Assembly: GCA_963791235.1 (NCBI GenBank)
Contig: CAWBRW010000005.1
Coordinates: 69,076 to 133,075 of the forward strand
Direction of reading: 5' to 3'
Origin: JALORV01 sp963791235
Lineage (GTDB): Bacteria; Pseudomonadota; Gammaproteobacteria; Burkholderiales; Burkholderiaceae_F
Length of the DNA stretch: 64,000 bases
Shown: one piece after another, positions 17,056-25,746 of the stretch
Layout of the letters: every line of letters begins with the position of its first letter
How positions within the stretch are numbered: the stretch's first letter is position 1
The notes under the pieces: model-generated
The model's database searches: none
What the model was told of the DNA's origin: nothing
What the model saw: the letters and a program-made list of their open reading frames with translations, nothing else
Translations under genes and position numbers: made by a program

Positions 17056-19493
17056 TGCCGCAGACGGGCGCCAAACCGCTGGCCCAGTTCCTCGACTATC
17101 GCGGTCACCGCCGCATCAGCATCAGTATCGCTGAGTGGCTTTTCAGTATCTTGCAGAACAACCCGGATGGCAAGGCTTTTATCTTTATTTAACAATGCGT
17201 TAGCGCCCGCTCCCCCGGCCGCACCCGCCGTTGGTCGTGGACGATACACATCGAACAGCCGAACTTCGGTAAGCTGTCGACAACCGGTCATCGGTACGTG
17301 AACGGGCGTCGATCGCCGCCTCGATCGCGGCATAGACGATGCTTTCGTCGACGATGACCGCGATATCGCGTTGCAGCGGCTGGAACTTCGGGATCTCGCG
17401 CACCGCGGGCAAGCTCCGCTGCAGCAATGGCTCGAGTTCCAGCTGGAACAGCACCGCACTCTTCGGCACTTCGTACTGCTGCTGCAGACGCGGATGCAGT
17501 TCGCCGACGATGCCGACGCTGCGGCCCTCGAACACGATCCGGGCACTGCGACCGGGATGCAGCGCCGGATGTGCCTCGGGCTCGAAGCTGACCGCCGCGG
17601 GCGCGAACAGGCGTTCCACGTCGCCCTTGACGTCGAAGTAGTCGACCGGGCGCGCCGTCACTGCCCATTGCTCATCATCGGCGTTGCCATACGCGAGCCC
17701 GGCAACGCAGGTGGGCTGGGCAACGCCCTGCACCGCCAGCGGCCCGTCCGCGACAGTCGCGTCGCGACTGAACACGCGGCCGATTTCGAACAAACGAGCG
17801 TGCGACGCCTTGCGGTTCAGGTTGTAGACCAGCGTCGCGACCAGGCCGCCGAAACAGCGAACTGCGCATGACGGACATCTGCGCGGAAATCGGGTTCAGC
17901 ACGGCGATTGGCTCCGCGTTCGCGGCGAAGTCGCGCTCCCACTGCGCATCGACGAACGAATAGTTCACGAGTTCCTGGTAGCCCAGTGTCGCCAGCAGGG
18001 TGCGCACCACGTGCGGCGAGCGGCGCGTTTCGGCGCGCGACCGCATGCGCGCGGCGGCCAGCGGTGCATGCGCCGGAATCCGCGCGAAGCCATACAGGCG
18101 CGCCACCTCTTCGATCAGGTCTTCCTCGCGCTCGAGGTCAAAGCGATAGCTTGGCGGGGTAACCACGAAGCCGTCGTCGGTCATCTGCGCACCTGAGGCC
18201 GAGGCGCGCGAACGCGCCGGCCATGTCGTCTGCGCTCAGCGGTATGCCAAGAACACGTCGGCAGCGTTCGACACGCATCTTCACCGGCGGGCGCGACGGC
18301 AGCTCAAGGACGGTGTCATCGACGGGGCCGGGATCACCGCCACAAATGTCGATGATCAGTCGCGTGATGTACTCGACATGGTCCACCGTGGTCGCGAAAT
18401 CGACGCCACGCTCGAAGCGGTGGGCCGCATCCGTGGAAAAGTTGAAGCGCCGCGCACGCCCGCGGATGGCATCGGGCCACCAGAAGGCCGCTTCGACATA
18501 GATGTTGCGAGTGTCGAGAGAGACTGCAGTCGCCTCACCGCCCATGATGCCGGCGAGGGCCTCGACGCCGCGCTCGTCGGTAATGACGCCGACCGAGCCG
18601 TCGACCGTGACGGTCTGGCCGTTCAGCAGTACAACGGTCTCTCCTTCGCGGCCCCAGCGGACATTCAACCCGCCGTGCACCTTGTCCAGATCAAAGATGT
18701 GCGACGGCCGACCCAGCTCGAGCATCACGTAGTTCGAGATGTCCACCAGTGCGGAGATCGGTCGTTGCCCGCTGCGTTGCAGCCGTTGCTGCATCCACAT
18801 CGGAGTGGCCGCGCGCGCATCGACGCTCCGTATCACCCGTCCGGAAAAGCGGCCGCACAGGTCACGGGCTTCGACAGCGACCGGCAGGCGGTCACCGATC
18901 CGCGCAGGCACCGGCTCGAACGACGGCTCGACGAGGCGGCAACCGGTGATCGCCGCGACTTCACGGGCAACGCCGAACACACTCAGGCAGTCAGCGCGGT
19001 TCGGCGTCAGCTTGATCGTCAGGATGTGATCGTCGAGTTCAAGCACGTCCCGCACGTCGCGGCCGACCTGGACATCGTCCGGAAGCCGCATCAGACCCGA
19101 ATGATCGTCGGAGAGACCGAGCTCCCGCGCCGAGCACAGCATCCCCTGGGACTCGACGCCACGCATCGTGGTCGCCTTGATGTTCAGTCCGCCGGGCAGT
19201 GAAGCGCCGGCCAGCGCGCACGGCACCTTGATGCCCGCGGCGGCGTTAGGCGCGCCGCACACGATCTGTAGTGGACGCGGCTGGCCGACGTCGACTTCAC
19301 ACACCGTCAGCTTGTCCGCGTTCGGATGTCGCTCGACCTTCAGGATGTGCCCGACAACGATCGAGCCGAACGGAGGCGCGACCGGGCGGCGCTCCTCGAC
19401 CTCCAGGCCGGCCATCGTCAGCTGATCGGCCAATTTCGCGCCATCGATCGACGGATCGGCGTAGTGCCGCAGCCACTGCTCGGAAATGTCCAT
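17052..19493 (-). CDS. pheT: Phenylalanine-tRNA ligase beta subunit, three frame breaks
   Basis: Beta subunit of the alpha2-beta2 synthetase; essential. From ATG 19493 (MDISEQWLRHYAD) the tRNA-binding domain, B3/B4 editing domain (GRPSHIFDLDKVHGG) and B5 region read cleanly. Breaks occur near 18,190 (after LGLRC), near 17,853 (a T run; removing one T restores LFGGLVATLVYN) and near 17,300 (frame resumes as VHVPMTGCRQ). The C-terminal FDX-ACB domain ends LGQRFGARLRQ. All domains are present in order, so the breaks are best read as sequencing indels. Confidence 0.92.
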
Positions 19494-19499
19494 CGCGTT

Positions 19500-20513
19500 T
19501 CAGTTGAATTGACGCAGGAAGCGCAGGTCACCTTCGAAGAAGATCCTCAGGTCGTTGATGCCATAGCGCAGCATTGCCAGCCGCTCGATGCCGGAGCCAA
19601 ACGCGAAGCCGATGTAGCGCTCCGGGTCAAGACCGAAATTGCGCACGACGGTCGGATGCACCTGCCCGGAGCCGGAGATCTCGAGCCACTTGCCCTTGCC
19701 CGGCCCGCTGGTGAACATCATGTCGATCTCGGCCGACGGTTCGGTGAACGGGAAGTACGACGGTCGGAAACGCACGACCAGATCGTCCGTCTCGAAGAAG
19801 CAGCGCAGGAAATCGGTATAGACCGCCTTCAGGTCGGCGAAGCTGACGTTCTCGTCGATCCACAGGCCCTCGACCTGGTGAAACATCGGCGAGTGCGTCG
19901 CGTCACTGTCGACGCGGTAGGTGCGACCGAGCGCGATGACCTTGATCGGCGGCTGATGCATACGCGCGTAGCGCACCTGCATCGGGCTCGTATGCGTGCG
20001 CAGCAGCAGCGGCTTGCCCTGGCTGTCCTGGGCATCGACGTAAAAGGTGTCCTGCATCGAACGCGCCGGATGGTTCTCCGGGCTGTTCAGCGCCGTGAAG
20101 TTGTACCAGTCGGTCTCGATCTCCGGTCCGTCGGCGACGTCGAAGCCGATCGACGCAAAGATTTCCTCGATGCGCATCCAGGTGCGCATCACCGGATGGA
20201 TGCCGCCGGAGCGCCGCATGCGGCCCGGCAAGGTCACGTCGATCGCTTCCTGCGCCAGGCGCTCGTTCAGCTGTTCATCCGCGAGCTCGCGGCGGCGCGC
20301 TTCGAGCAGCGCCTCGATCGCTTCCTTGGCGCGATTGACCTGCAAGCCCAGCTGGCGCTTCTCTTCCGCCGGAAGGCGGCCGAGCGCCTTCAGCTGCTCG
20401 GTGATCGCGCCCGACTTGCCGAGAAAACGTGCCTTCTCGTTTTCCAGCGCCGCGGGTTGCTTCGCTCCGGCAAAAGCTGCGCGCGCCTCGTTGACGAGTT
20501 GTTCGAGTTCCAT
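19500..20513 (-). CDS. pheS: Phenylalanine-tRNA ligase alpha subunit
   Basis: Catalytic alpha subunit. The start is ATG 20513 (MELEQLVNEARAAF, 337 residues); the longer frame upstream runs into rplT. Coiled-coil N-terminal region, class II motif 2 (LRTHTSPMQVRYARM, then ALGRTYRVDSDATHSPMFHQ) and motif 3 (GFAFGSGIERLAMLRYG). An intrinsic terminator ends ten bases before the start codon and no good Shine-Dalgarno is visible, which hints at attenuation. It is followed 6 bp later by pheT. Confidence 0.96.
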   Translation of the reverse strand: MELEQLVNEARAAFAGAKQPAALENEKARFLGKSGAITEQLKALGRLPAEEKRQLGLQVNRAKEAIEALLEARRRELADEQLNERLAQEAIDVTLPGRMRRSGGIHPVMRTWMRIEEIFASIGFDVADGPEIETDWYNFTALNSPENHPARSMQDTFYVDAQDSQGKPLLLRTHTSPMQVRYARMHQPPIKVIALGRTYRVDSDATHSPMFHQVEGLWIDENVSFADLKAVYTDFLRCFFETDDLVVRFRPSYFPFTEPSAEIDMMFTSGPGKGKWLEISGSGQVHPTVVRNFGLDPERYIGFAFGSGIERLAMLRYGINDLRIFFEGDLRFLRQFN

Positions 20514-20523
20514 TTGGTGAACC

Positions 20524-20554
20524 AAAAAAACGGGGCCTTGAAGTGAGGCCCCGT
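20524..20554 (-). terminator. Intrinsic terminator between rplT and pheS
   Basis: Minus-strand hairpin ACGGGGCCT / AGGCCCCGT with a 7-base loop followed by seven T. It ends only 10 bases before the pheS ATG and 36 bases after the rplT stop. It may end the infC-rpmI-rplT transcript or act as a pheST attenuator. Confidence 0.85.
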
Positions 20555-20589
20555 CTTGTTGCTTGCGGCGATGACCGGCGTTTACGCGC

Positions 20590-20949
20590 TCAAGCGGCGA
20601 GCGAGGCCTTGACCTTTTCCACGACCGCCGCAAAACCCGGCTTGTCCAATACCGCCATGTCGGCCAGGACCTTGCGGTCGATGCCGATCTCGGCCTTGCC
20701 AAGCCCGTTGATGAAGGCGCTGTAGGTGATGCCGTGCTCGCGCACCGCGGCATTGATACGCGCGATCCATAGCGAGCGGAACACGCGCTTCTTGTTGCGG
20801 CGGTCGCGATACGCATACTGCCCCGCCTTCATCACCGCCTGCTTGGCGACGCGGAAGACGTTCTTGCGGCGGCGCGTGAAACCCGCCGCCTGGGCCAGGA
20901 CCTTCTTGTGCCGCGCGCGGGCGGTTACACCACGTTTGACTCTAGGCAT
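20590..20949 (-). CDS. rplT: 50S ribosomal protein L20
   Basis: 119-residue early 50S assembly protein and, in E. coli, translational repressor of its operon. Very basic N-terminus (MPRVKRGVTARARHKKVL) and the conserved YAYRDRRNKKRVFRSLWI stretch. Standard length. Follows rpmI by 12 bp. Confidence 0.97.
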   Translation of the reverse strand: MPRVKRGVTARARHKKVLAQAAGFTRRRKNVFRVAKQAVMKAGQYAYRDRRNKKRVFRSLWIARINAAVREHGITYSAFINGLGKAEIGIDRKVLADMAVLDKPGFAAVVEKVKASLAA

Positions 20950-20961
20950 GTCAGTCTCCCG

Positions 20962-21159
20962 TTAGGCGTACGGCATCATGCGACGCACCGACTTCACGTC
21001 AGCCTCGTGGATCTGCACGGGGCCTCGCAAGTGGCGCTTCGCCTTGGTGGTTTTCTTGGTGAGGATATGGCGCTTGAATGCCTGTCCCCGCTTGATCGAG
21101 CCGCTGGCGCGGACCTCGAAGCGCTTTGACGCGCTCTTTTTCGTCTTCATCTTCGGCAT
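20962..21159 (-). CDS. rpmI: 50S ribosomal protein L35
   Basis: 65-residue basic protein (MPKMKTKKSASKRFEVRASG) with the conserved HILTKKTTKAKRHLRG motif. An AAGGA lies about 8 bases before the ATG. About 120 bp separate it from the infC stop, a place where L20-mediated control acts in E. coli; I see no clear structure to support that here. Confidence 0.97.
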   Translation of the reverse strand: MPKMKTKKSASKRFEVRASGSIKRGQAFKRHILTKKTTKAKRHLRGPVQIHEADVKSVRRMMPYA

Positions 21160-21281
21160 CTTGGCCGTCCTTTCTTTGATGGCTGGAGGCGCCCTCGCGG
21201 GACTTTGAGCCTGTCGCCACTTGTAAGCCGCTGTGCGGCTGTTGCTTCACATCCCCGTCCGAACTGCGACGGGGTCCAACA

Positions 21282-21803
21282 CTACTTCTTCTTCTTCGGC
21301 GCCATGATCATCACCATCTGGCGCCCTTCAAGTCTGGGCATCGATTCGACCTGCGCGCAGTGTCGCGAGGTCATCCCGAACCCGCTCCAGCAGCTTGTAA
21401 CCAAACTCCGGTGCGCCATTTCACGACCACGAAACCGCAACGTGATCTTGGCCTTGTCACCTTCCTCGAGGAAGCGCGTCAGATTGCGCAGCTTGGTCAG
21501 GTAGTCGTTCTCGTCCGTCTGCGGCCGGAACTTCACCTCCTTGACCACGACCTGCTTCTGCTTGAGCTTGGCCTCGTGGGCTTTCTTCTGCTCCTGGTAC
21601 TTGAACTTGCCGTAGTCCATCAGTCGACAGACCGGCGGCACAGCGGTCGGAGCTATCTCGACCAGATCAACCTGGGCTTCTTCGGCGAGACGGAAGGCCT
21701 CGGCCAGTTTCACAACCCCGAGGGCCTCGCCTTCGATACCTGTGAGGCGAACTTCGGGGGCGCTGATTTCACCGTTGATCCGGTGCGCACGGTCCTGAGC
21801 GAT
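21282..21803 (-). CDS. infC: Translation initiation factor IF-3, ATC start, compensated frame break
   Basis: Prevents premature subunit joining and proofreads initiator tRNA. The frame extends upstream of any ATG to ATC at 21801-21803, giving (M)AQDRAHRINGEISAPEVRL, with AGGAG about 10 bases before it. Rare AUU/AUC starts are typical of infC and underlie its autoregulation. 173 codons. Between about 21,413 and 21,357 the protein reads HRSLVTSCWSGF. Adding one G, then dropping one base 55 bp later, gives the expected HREFGYKLLERVRDDLATLAQV, so a -1/+1 error pair is likely. Confidence 0.94.
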   Translation of the reverse strand: MAQDRAHRINGEISAPEVRLTGIEGEALGVVKLAEAFRLAEEAQVDLVEIAPTAVPPVCRLMDYGKFKYQEQKKAHEAKLKQKQVVVKEVKFRPQTDENDYLTKLRNLTRFLEEGDKAKITLRFRGREMAHRSLVTSCWSGFGMTSRHCAQVESMPRLEGRQMVMIMAPKKKK

Positions 21804-21829
21804 GGTTGGCTTCTCCTGGTTTCAAAAAA

Positions 21830-23767
21830 TCAAGCCGTACTGCCCACGTTGCGGCGCTCGTCAACGTCGTCCTGCAGACGCTGAACGAAAGCAGACAGAG
21901 GCATCACCCCAAGATCTGCTCCGCCGCGGGCACGTACGGCCACCCGCTTTTCCTGCAAACCTGCGTCCTTCTCCTTGTCCCCGACGACGAGGATATACGG
22001 AATTTTCTGCAGGCTAAGCTGGCGGATTTTATAGGTGATCTTTTCGTTGCGCAAATCGCTCTCAACTCTAAATCCTTGTTTTTTCAGCGTTTGCGCAACA
22101 GCCACGGCGTAATCGGCCTGGCCTTCGGAAATATTGGCAATGGCCGCCTGCACTGGCGCCAGCCAGGGCGGCATCGCCCCTGCGTAGTTCTCGATCAGCA
22201 TGCCGATGAACCGCTCCATCGACCCGATGATGGCCCGGTGCAGCATGACCGGCGTCTTGCGGCTGTTGTCCTCGGCGACGTACTCGGCGCCCAGCCGGCC
22301 AGGCATCTGGAAGTCCACCTGCATCGTGCCGCATTGCCACTCGCGGCCGATCGCATCCTTGAGCGTGTACTCGATCTTGGGGCCGTAGAAGGCGCCGTCG
22401 CCCGGCGAGATCGTGAACTCGACCCCCGATCGCTTCAGCGACTCCATCAGCGCATCCTCGGCCTTGTCCCAGCTTTCATCCGAGCCGATGCGCTGCGCCG
22501 GCCGCGTCGAGACCTTGTAGAGGATGTGCTCGAAATTGAAGTCGCGGTAGACGTTCTGCAACTGCGCCGTGTAGGCCACGCATTCATCGAGGATCTGCCC
22601 CTCCGTGCAGAAGATGTGCCCGTCGTCCTGGGTGAAGCCGCGCACCCGCATCATCCCGTGCAGCGAGCCGGAGGACTCGTTGCGATGGCACGCGCCGAAC
22701 TCGCCATAGCGGAGAGGCAGCTCGCGATAGCTGTGCAGATTGGCGTTGTAGATCTGGATGTGACCCGGACAGTTCATCGGCTTGAGCGCGTAGTAGCGGT
22801 TTTCCGACTCGGTCGTGAACATGTTCTCCCGGTACTTTTCCCAGTGGCCGGACTTCTCCCACAACGAGCGATCGAGGATCTGCGGGGCCTTTACCTCCTG
22901 GTAGCCGTTGTCGCGGTACACACCGCGCATGTACTGCTCGACCGCCTGCCAGATCGCCCATCCTTTGGGATGCCAGAAAATCAGTCCCGGCGCCTCTTCC
23001 TGGAAGTGGAACAGGTCCAGCTCCCGCCCAAGCTTGCGGTGGTCGCGTCGTTCGGCCTCCTCGAGCATCTTGAGATACGCATCCTGGTCCTCCTTCTTCG
23101 CCCAGGCGGTGCCGTAGATGCGCTGCAACTGCTCGTTGGCGCTGTCGCCGCGCCAGTAGGCGCCGGCGACCTTCATCAGCTTGAAGACTTTCAGCTTCCC
23201 CGTGCTCGGAACATGCGGGCCGCGACAGAGGTCGATGAACCTTCCCTCGCGATACAGCGAGATGTCCTCGTTGGCCGGAATCGACGCGATGATCTCGGCC
23301 TTGTACTTCTCGCCGATCGACTCGAAGAATTTCACCGCGTCGTCGCGCTTCCACACTTCGCGTACCACCGGCTCGTCCTTCTTCGCGAGCTCGGCCATCT
23401 TCTTCTCGATCGCCTCCAGGTCTTCCGGCGTGAAGCCGCGCGCGAACGAGAAGTCGTAGTAGAAGCCGTTGTCGATGACCGGCCCGATCGTCACCTGCGC
23501 TTCGGGAAAAAGCTCCTTCACCGCATAGGCGAGCAGGTGTGCCGTCGAGTGACGCAGCACCTCGATGCCGTCGGCGTCACGGTCGGTGACGATCGCAAGC
23601 TCAGCATCATGCTCGATCACAAACGATGTATCGACCAGCTTGCCGTCCACGCGGCCGGCCAGTGCCGCCTTGGCCAGACCGGGCCCGATGGAAGCCGCGA
23701 CATCAGCGACGCGTACCGGCGCGTCGAAGGACCGCTGTGAACCATCCGGCAATCGAACTGAAATCAT
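21830..23767 (-). CDS. thrS: Threonine-tRNA ligase
   Basis: Class II synthetase with editing. The 645-residue protein has an N-terminal TGS domain, the editing-site motif HSTAHLLAYAVKEL, zinc-ligand Cys in MNCPGHIQIY, motif 2 (MRVRGFTQDDGHIFC) and a C-terminal anticodon-binding domain. Full length, no break. A GGAG precedes the ATG by about 8 bases. A terminator lies 17-43 bases upstream of the start. Confidence 0.97.
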   Translation of the reverse strand: MISVRLPDGSQRSFDAPVRVADVAASIGPGLAKAALAGRVDGKLVDTSFVIEHDAELAIVTDRDADGIEVLRHSTAHLLAYAVKELFPEAQVTIGPVIDNGFYYDFSFARGFTPEDLEAIEKKMAELAKKDEPVVREVWKRDDAVKFFESIGEKYKAEIIASIPANEDISLYREGRFIDLCRGPHVPSTGKLKVFKLMKVAGAYWRGDSANEQLQRIYGTAWAKKEDQDAYLKMLEEAERRDHRKLGRELDLFHFQEEAPGLIFWHPKGWAIWQAVEQYMRGVYRDNGYQEVKAPQILDRSLWEKSGHWEKYRENMFTTESENRYYALKPMNCPGHIQIYNANLHSYRELPLRYGEFGACHRNESSGSLHGMMRVRGFTQDDGHIFCTEGQILDECVAYTAQLQNVYRDFNFEHILYKVSTRPAQRIGSDESWDKAEDALMESLKRSGVEFTISPGDGAFYGPKIEYTLKDAIGREWQCGTMQVDFQMPGRLGAEYVAEDNSRKTPVMLHRAIIGSMERFIGMLIENYAGAMPPWLAPVQAAIANISEGQADYAVAVAQTLKKQGFRVESDLRNEKITYKIRQLSLQKIPYILVVGDKEKDAGLQEKRVAVRARGGADLGVMPLSAFVQRLQDDVDERRNVGSTA

Positions 23768-23783
23768 CTGGAATCTCCACGCG

Positions 23784-23810
23784 AAAAAAAGTGCGGGCGA
23801 GCCGCACTTT
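23784..23810 (-). terminator. Intrinsic terminator upstream of thrS
   Basis: Minus-strand perfect 9-bp stem AAAGTGCGG / CCGCACTTT with a 5-base loop, running into a T tract. It is oriented to end transcripts coming from the tRNA-Val remnant side, or to act as a thrS leader terminator. Confidence 0.85.
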
Positions 23811-23899
23811 CTTCCTAAAGGCGCACTCGTCCTCGGGGCTCAACCGTCCGTGAATCGAGTTCGAAGCATTTCTCCGCGTCCTTTAGTGGGTGAAGATTC

Positions 23900-23933
23900 T
23901 GGTAGGCGCGATTGGACTCGAACCAACGACCCC
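23900..23933 (-). pseudogene. 3' end of a tRNA-Val gene (probable attachment site)
   Basis: The minus strand reads GGGGTCGTTGGTTCGAGTCC, then AATCGCGCCTACCA: a complete T arm, 3' acceptor and CCA. It matches, from memory, the 3' third of betaproteobacterial tRNA-Val(GAC). The bases upstream do not form an anticodon stem or a 5' half, so the gene is incomplete. tRNA-Val is, I believe, the usual neighbour of thrS in this class, so this looks like the scar left when an element recombined into the tRNA. Confidence 0.7.
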
Positions 23934-25098
23934 AACATATTAAAGAATAAGAGAAACTTTCTTAGTACTTCGACTGCCGATGGGATGAAGTCTTCATATA
24001 AGGGAAAAATGGCTTACCGCTTACTGTTGTCCCAGTGCTGCACCTAGGATTCACTGCGGTTTTTGGTTTTCTTGGTACTCCGACAGCTGGGGGCGACACG
24101 GCAACACGCATCGACACCGTTGCGTCGCGCGACAAGCTCAAGCCGCGGCGCGGCCCCTATTGGCGTCGGCTCATGAAGAGCTGCTAGCAGCGGCCATTGC
24201 TCCTGGCTGGCGCGGCCGCGCGACCGCGGCGTGCAGCAGAACTATAGGCCACTCGGCGAGTTCCTTTCGCGGCAGCGCTCGTGCAACTCCGGTGTCGGAC
24301 GCCTGCACGAGGTACGCGTGCCATCTGAAGGCGACTAAGTCGGAGCGCGGGACGAGGGACGCCGAGACGCGATTCAAGAACTACGCGGTGAACCACGCGA
24401 AGCTGGCAACTGGGCTTCTCAACTGGAACGTTCTTGCCGCCTCACGACCGTCCGCGCGTCATTCGCGATTGCTCCCATTGAGCGTGACGCTCGCATTCCC
24501 GATGCGAGTCGATTGCCGGCGGTCGGTTCACGGAGCGGTCGCCCGAATTGCAGCGTGAGATCCCCCGCGAGCCCCAAAACGCCTCGGCAAGCCACTCCGC
24601 AAAGCCTCTGTTGAGAGTGATGAGGGATACGAGCGTTCAGTGCGGCCGAGGTTCTGCTGCTGGCATTTCCTTTCATCGATCTCGGCGCGATTGAACACTT
24701 TGCTCGGACCCGCGCTGGGCTGCATTGATTTCGCCATCGAACCACGGCGCTTGCAGCAAGTCATCGCGAGCCGTGACATCCGGCGAGCTTTGGTTTCCGC
24801 GCTAGATGATCAGGCACTCCATTTCGACGCGATCATGGCTCAGGAGGCAGCGCGTACGCTCGTCCGGGCGCCGCGCAGCTAGCCATCAATTGACTGGGCG
24901 CGAGCTCGACTGATGGAACTCGTTTGCCGCGGCCTGCGAACAAGGAAATTCGGCTGCGAGTAGTGCAAGCCCGCATTAAGAAGCACTGCGCGGCGCCCAT
25001 CAGAAACGTCGGACTCGGCGCGCAGCGGCGATCGCGGTGATCGATCCGGCGGCGGCATACGTCCCTCTCGTAACGGCGCGTCGACGGGGATCAGCGGA
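23934..25098. other. Gene-poor block inside the putative island
   Basis: About 1.2 kb with no reading frame I can recognise on either strand. Local AT-rich sequence at 23,935-24,060 differs from the high-GC surroundings. It contains a decayed LuxR-type fragment (24,893-25,012) listed separately. Short frames of 70-130 codons exist but show no familiar motif. Confidence 0.6.
24893..25012 (+). pseudogene. Decayed LuxR-type HTH fragment, copy A
   Basis: Nearly the same DNA as 31,883-32,005, starting with the shared ACTGGGCGCGAGCTCG and continuing through a stretch that encodes LMELVCRGL in the other copy. Here single-base differences break the frame further. No start, no upstream receiver domain. 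Confidence 0.65.
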
Positions 25099-25746
25099 TC
25101 ACAGCGGATGGAGAACGTAGTCGAGCACGAGCTTCTGCCATTCGATGATTGCAGTGCGCGCGCCGTCGCGCGTTTGCCACCAGCGCTCGGCATCAAAATC
25201 GGCGTAGCGTGCGGGGCGGATCGCAACGCTCGTCGGCTGATCACGCATGGCGCGAAGCATGACCCGACGCAGTCGTCGCGAGTGATCGGGACTCGATATC
25301 ACCAGAACGGATTTGAAGCCGTGTGCAGCCGTCCAGTGCGGAAGCGCCAGGGCTTCCCCGTTGGTTCCCGCATCGCTGAGCAGAATGCGCTCGACGTCCG
25401 TGACGCCGAGCGACGCGAGCTCGCGAATCTGCCGCGTGGCTTCGTCTTCGGCGGGAAGGCCGCGGCGCGCGAACTCCTGGTCCGAGCGGTTCAACGGCTT
25501 CGCGAAGATCGCCACTCGCTTTGCCACTCCGCGCTTGACGAGATCTGCGGCTTCGAGGACGCCCGCGCCATCGGCGTCGACGGAAACGACGATGACATCG
25601 ACCACTTCGAACGGATCCTCCACGATGAGTGCAGACCCCAGCGCGCGCATCATGGGCTCGCGCACGGCGGGAACGCTTGCGGCGATGCCGGCGATCAGCC
25701 CAACCGTCAGGAGTACCCGCATCCAGCGAGGTAGTCGCCAGATCAT
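25099..25746 (-). CDS. YdcF/ElyC-family (DUF218) membrane-anchored protein
   Basis: 215 residues: an N-terminal transmembrane helix (VLLTVGLIAGIAASVPAV), then a DUF218 domain. Its conserved pieces are the start strand VVDVIVVSVDAD, the middle region ERILLSDAGTNGEALALP and VLVISSPDHSRRLRRVMLRA. DUF218 proteins act in envelope or polysaccharide metabolism (ElyC, SanA), but the biochemistry is mostly unsettled. It is oriented opposite to the rhamnose operon and probably belongs with the surface-glycan genes. Confidence 0.8.
   Translation of the reverse strand: MIWRLPRWMRVLLTVGLIAGIAASVPAVREPMMRALGSALIVEDPFEVVDVIVVSVDADGAGVLEAADLVKRGVAKRVAIFAKPLNRSDQEFARRGLPAEDEATRQIRELASLGVTDVERILLSDAGTNGEALALPHWTAAHGFKSVLVISSPDHSRRLRRVMLRAMRDQPTSVAIRPARYADFDAERWWQTRDGARTAIIEWQKLVLDYVLHPL

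Noticed and set aside
21806..23740. 644-codon plus-strand ORF opposite thrS
   Set aside because: Complete antisense overlap with thrS and no recognisable domains.
23565..24047. 160-codon plus-strand ORF with WTRTNDP-like sequence
   Set aside because: This string is the antisense translation of a tRNA-Val 3' region, a familiar false protein.
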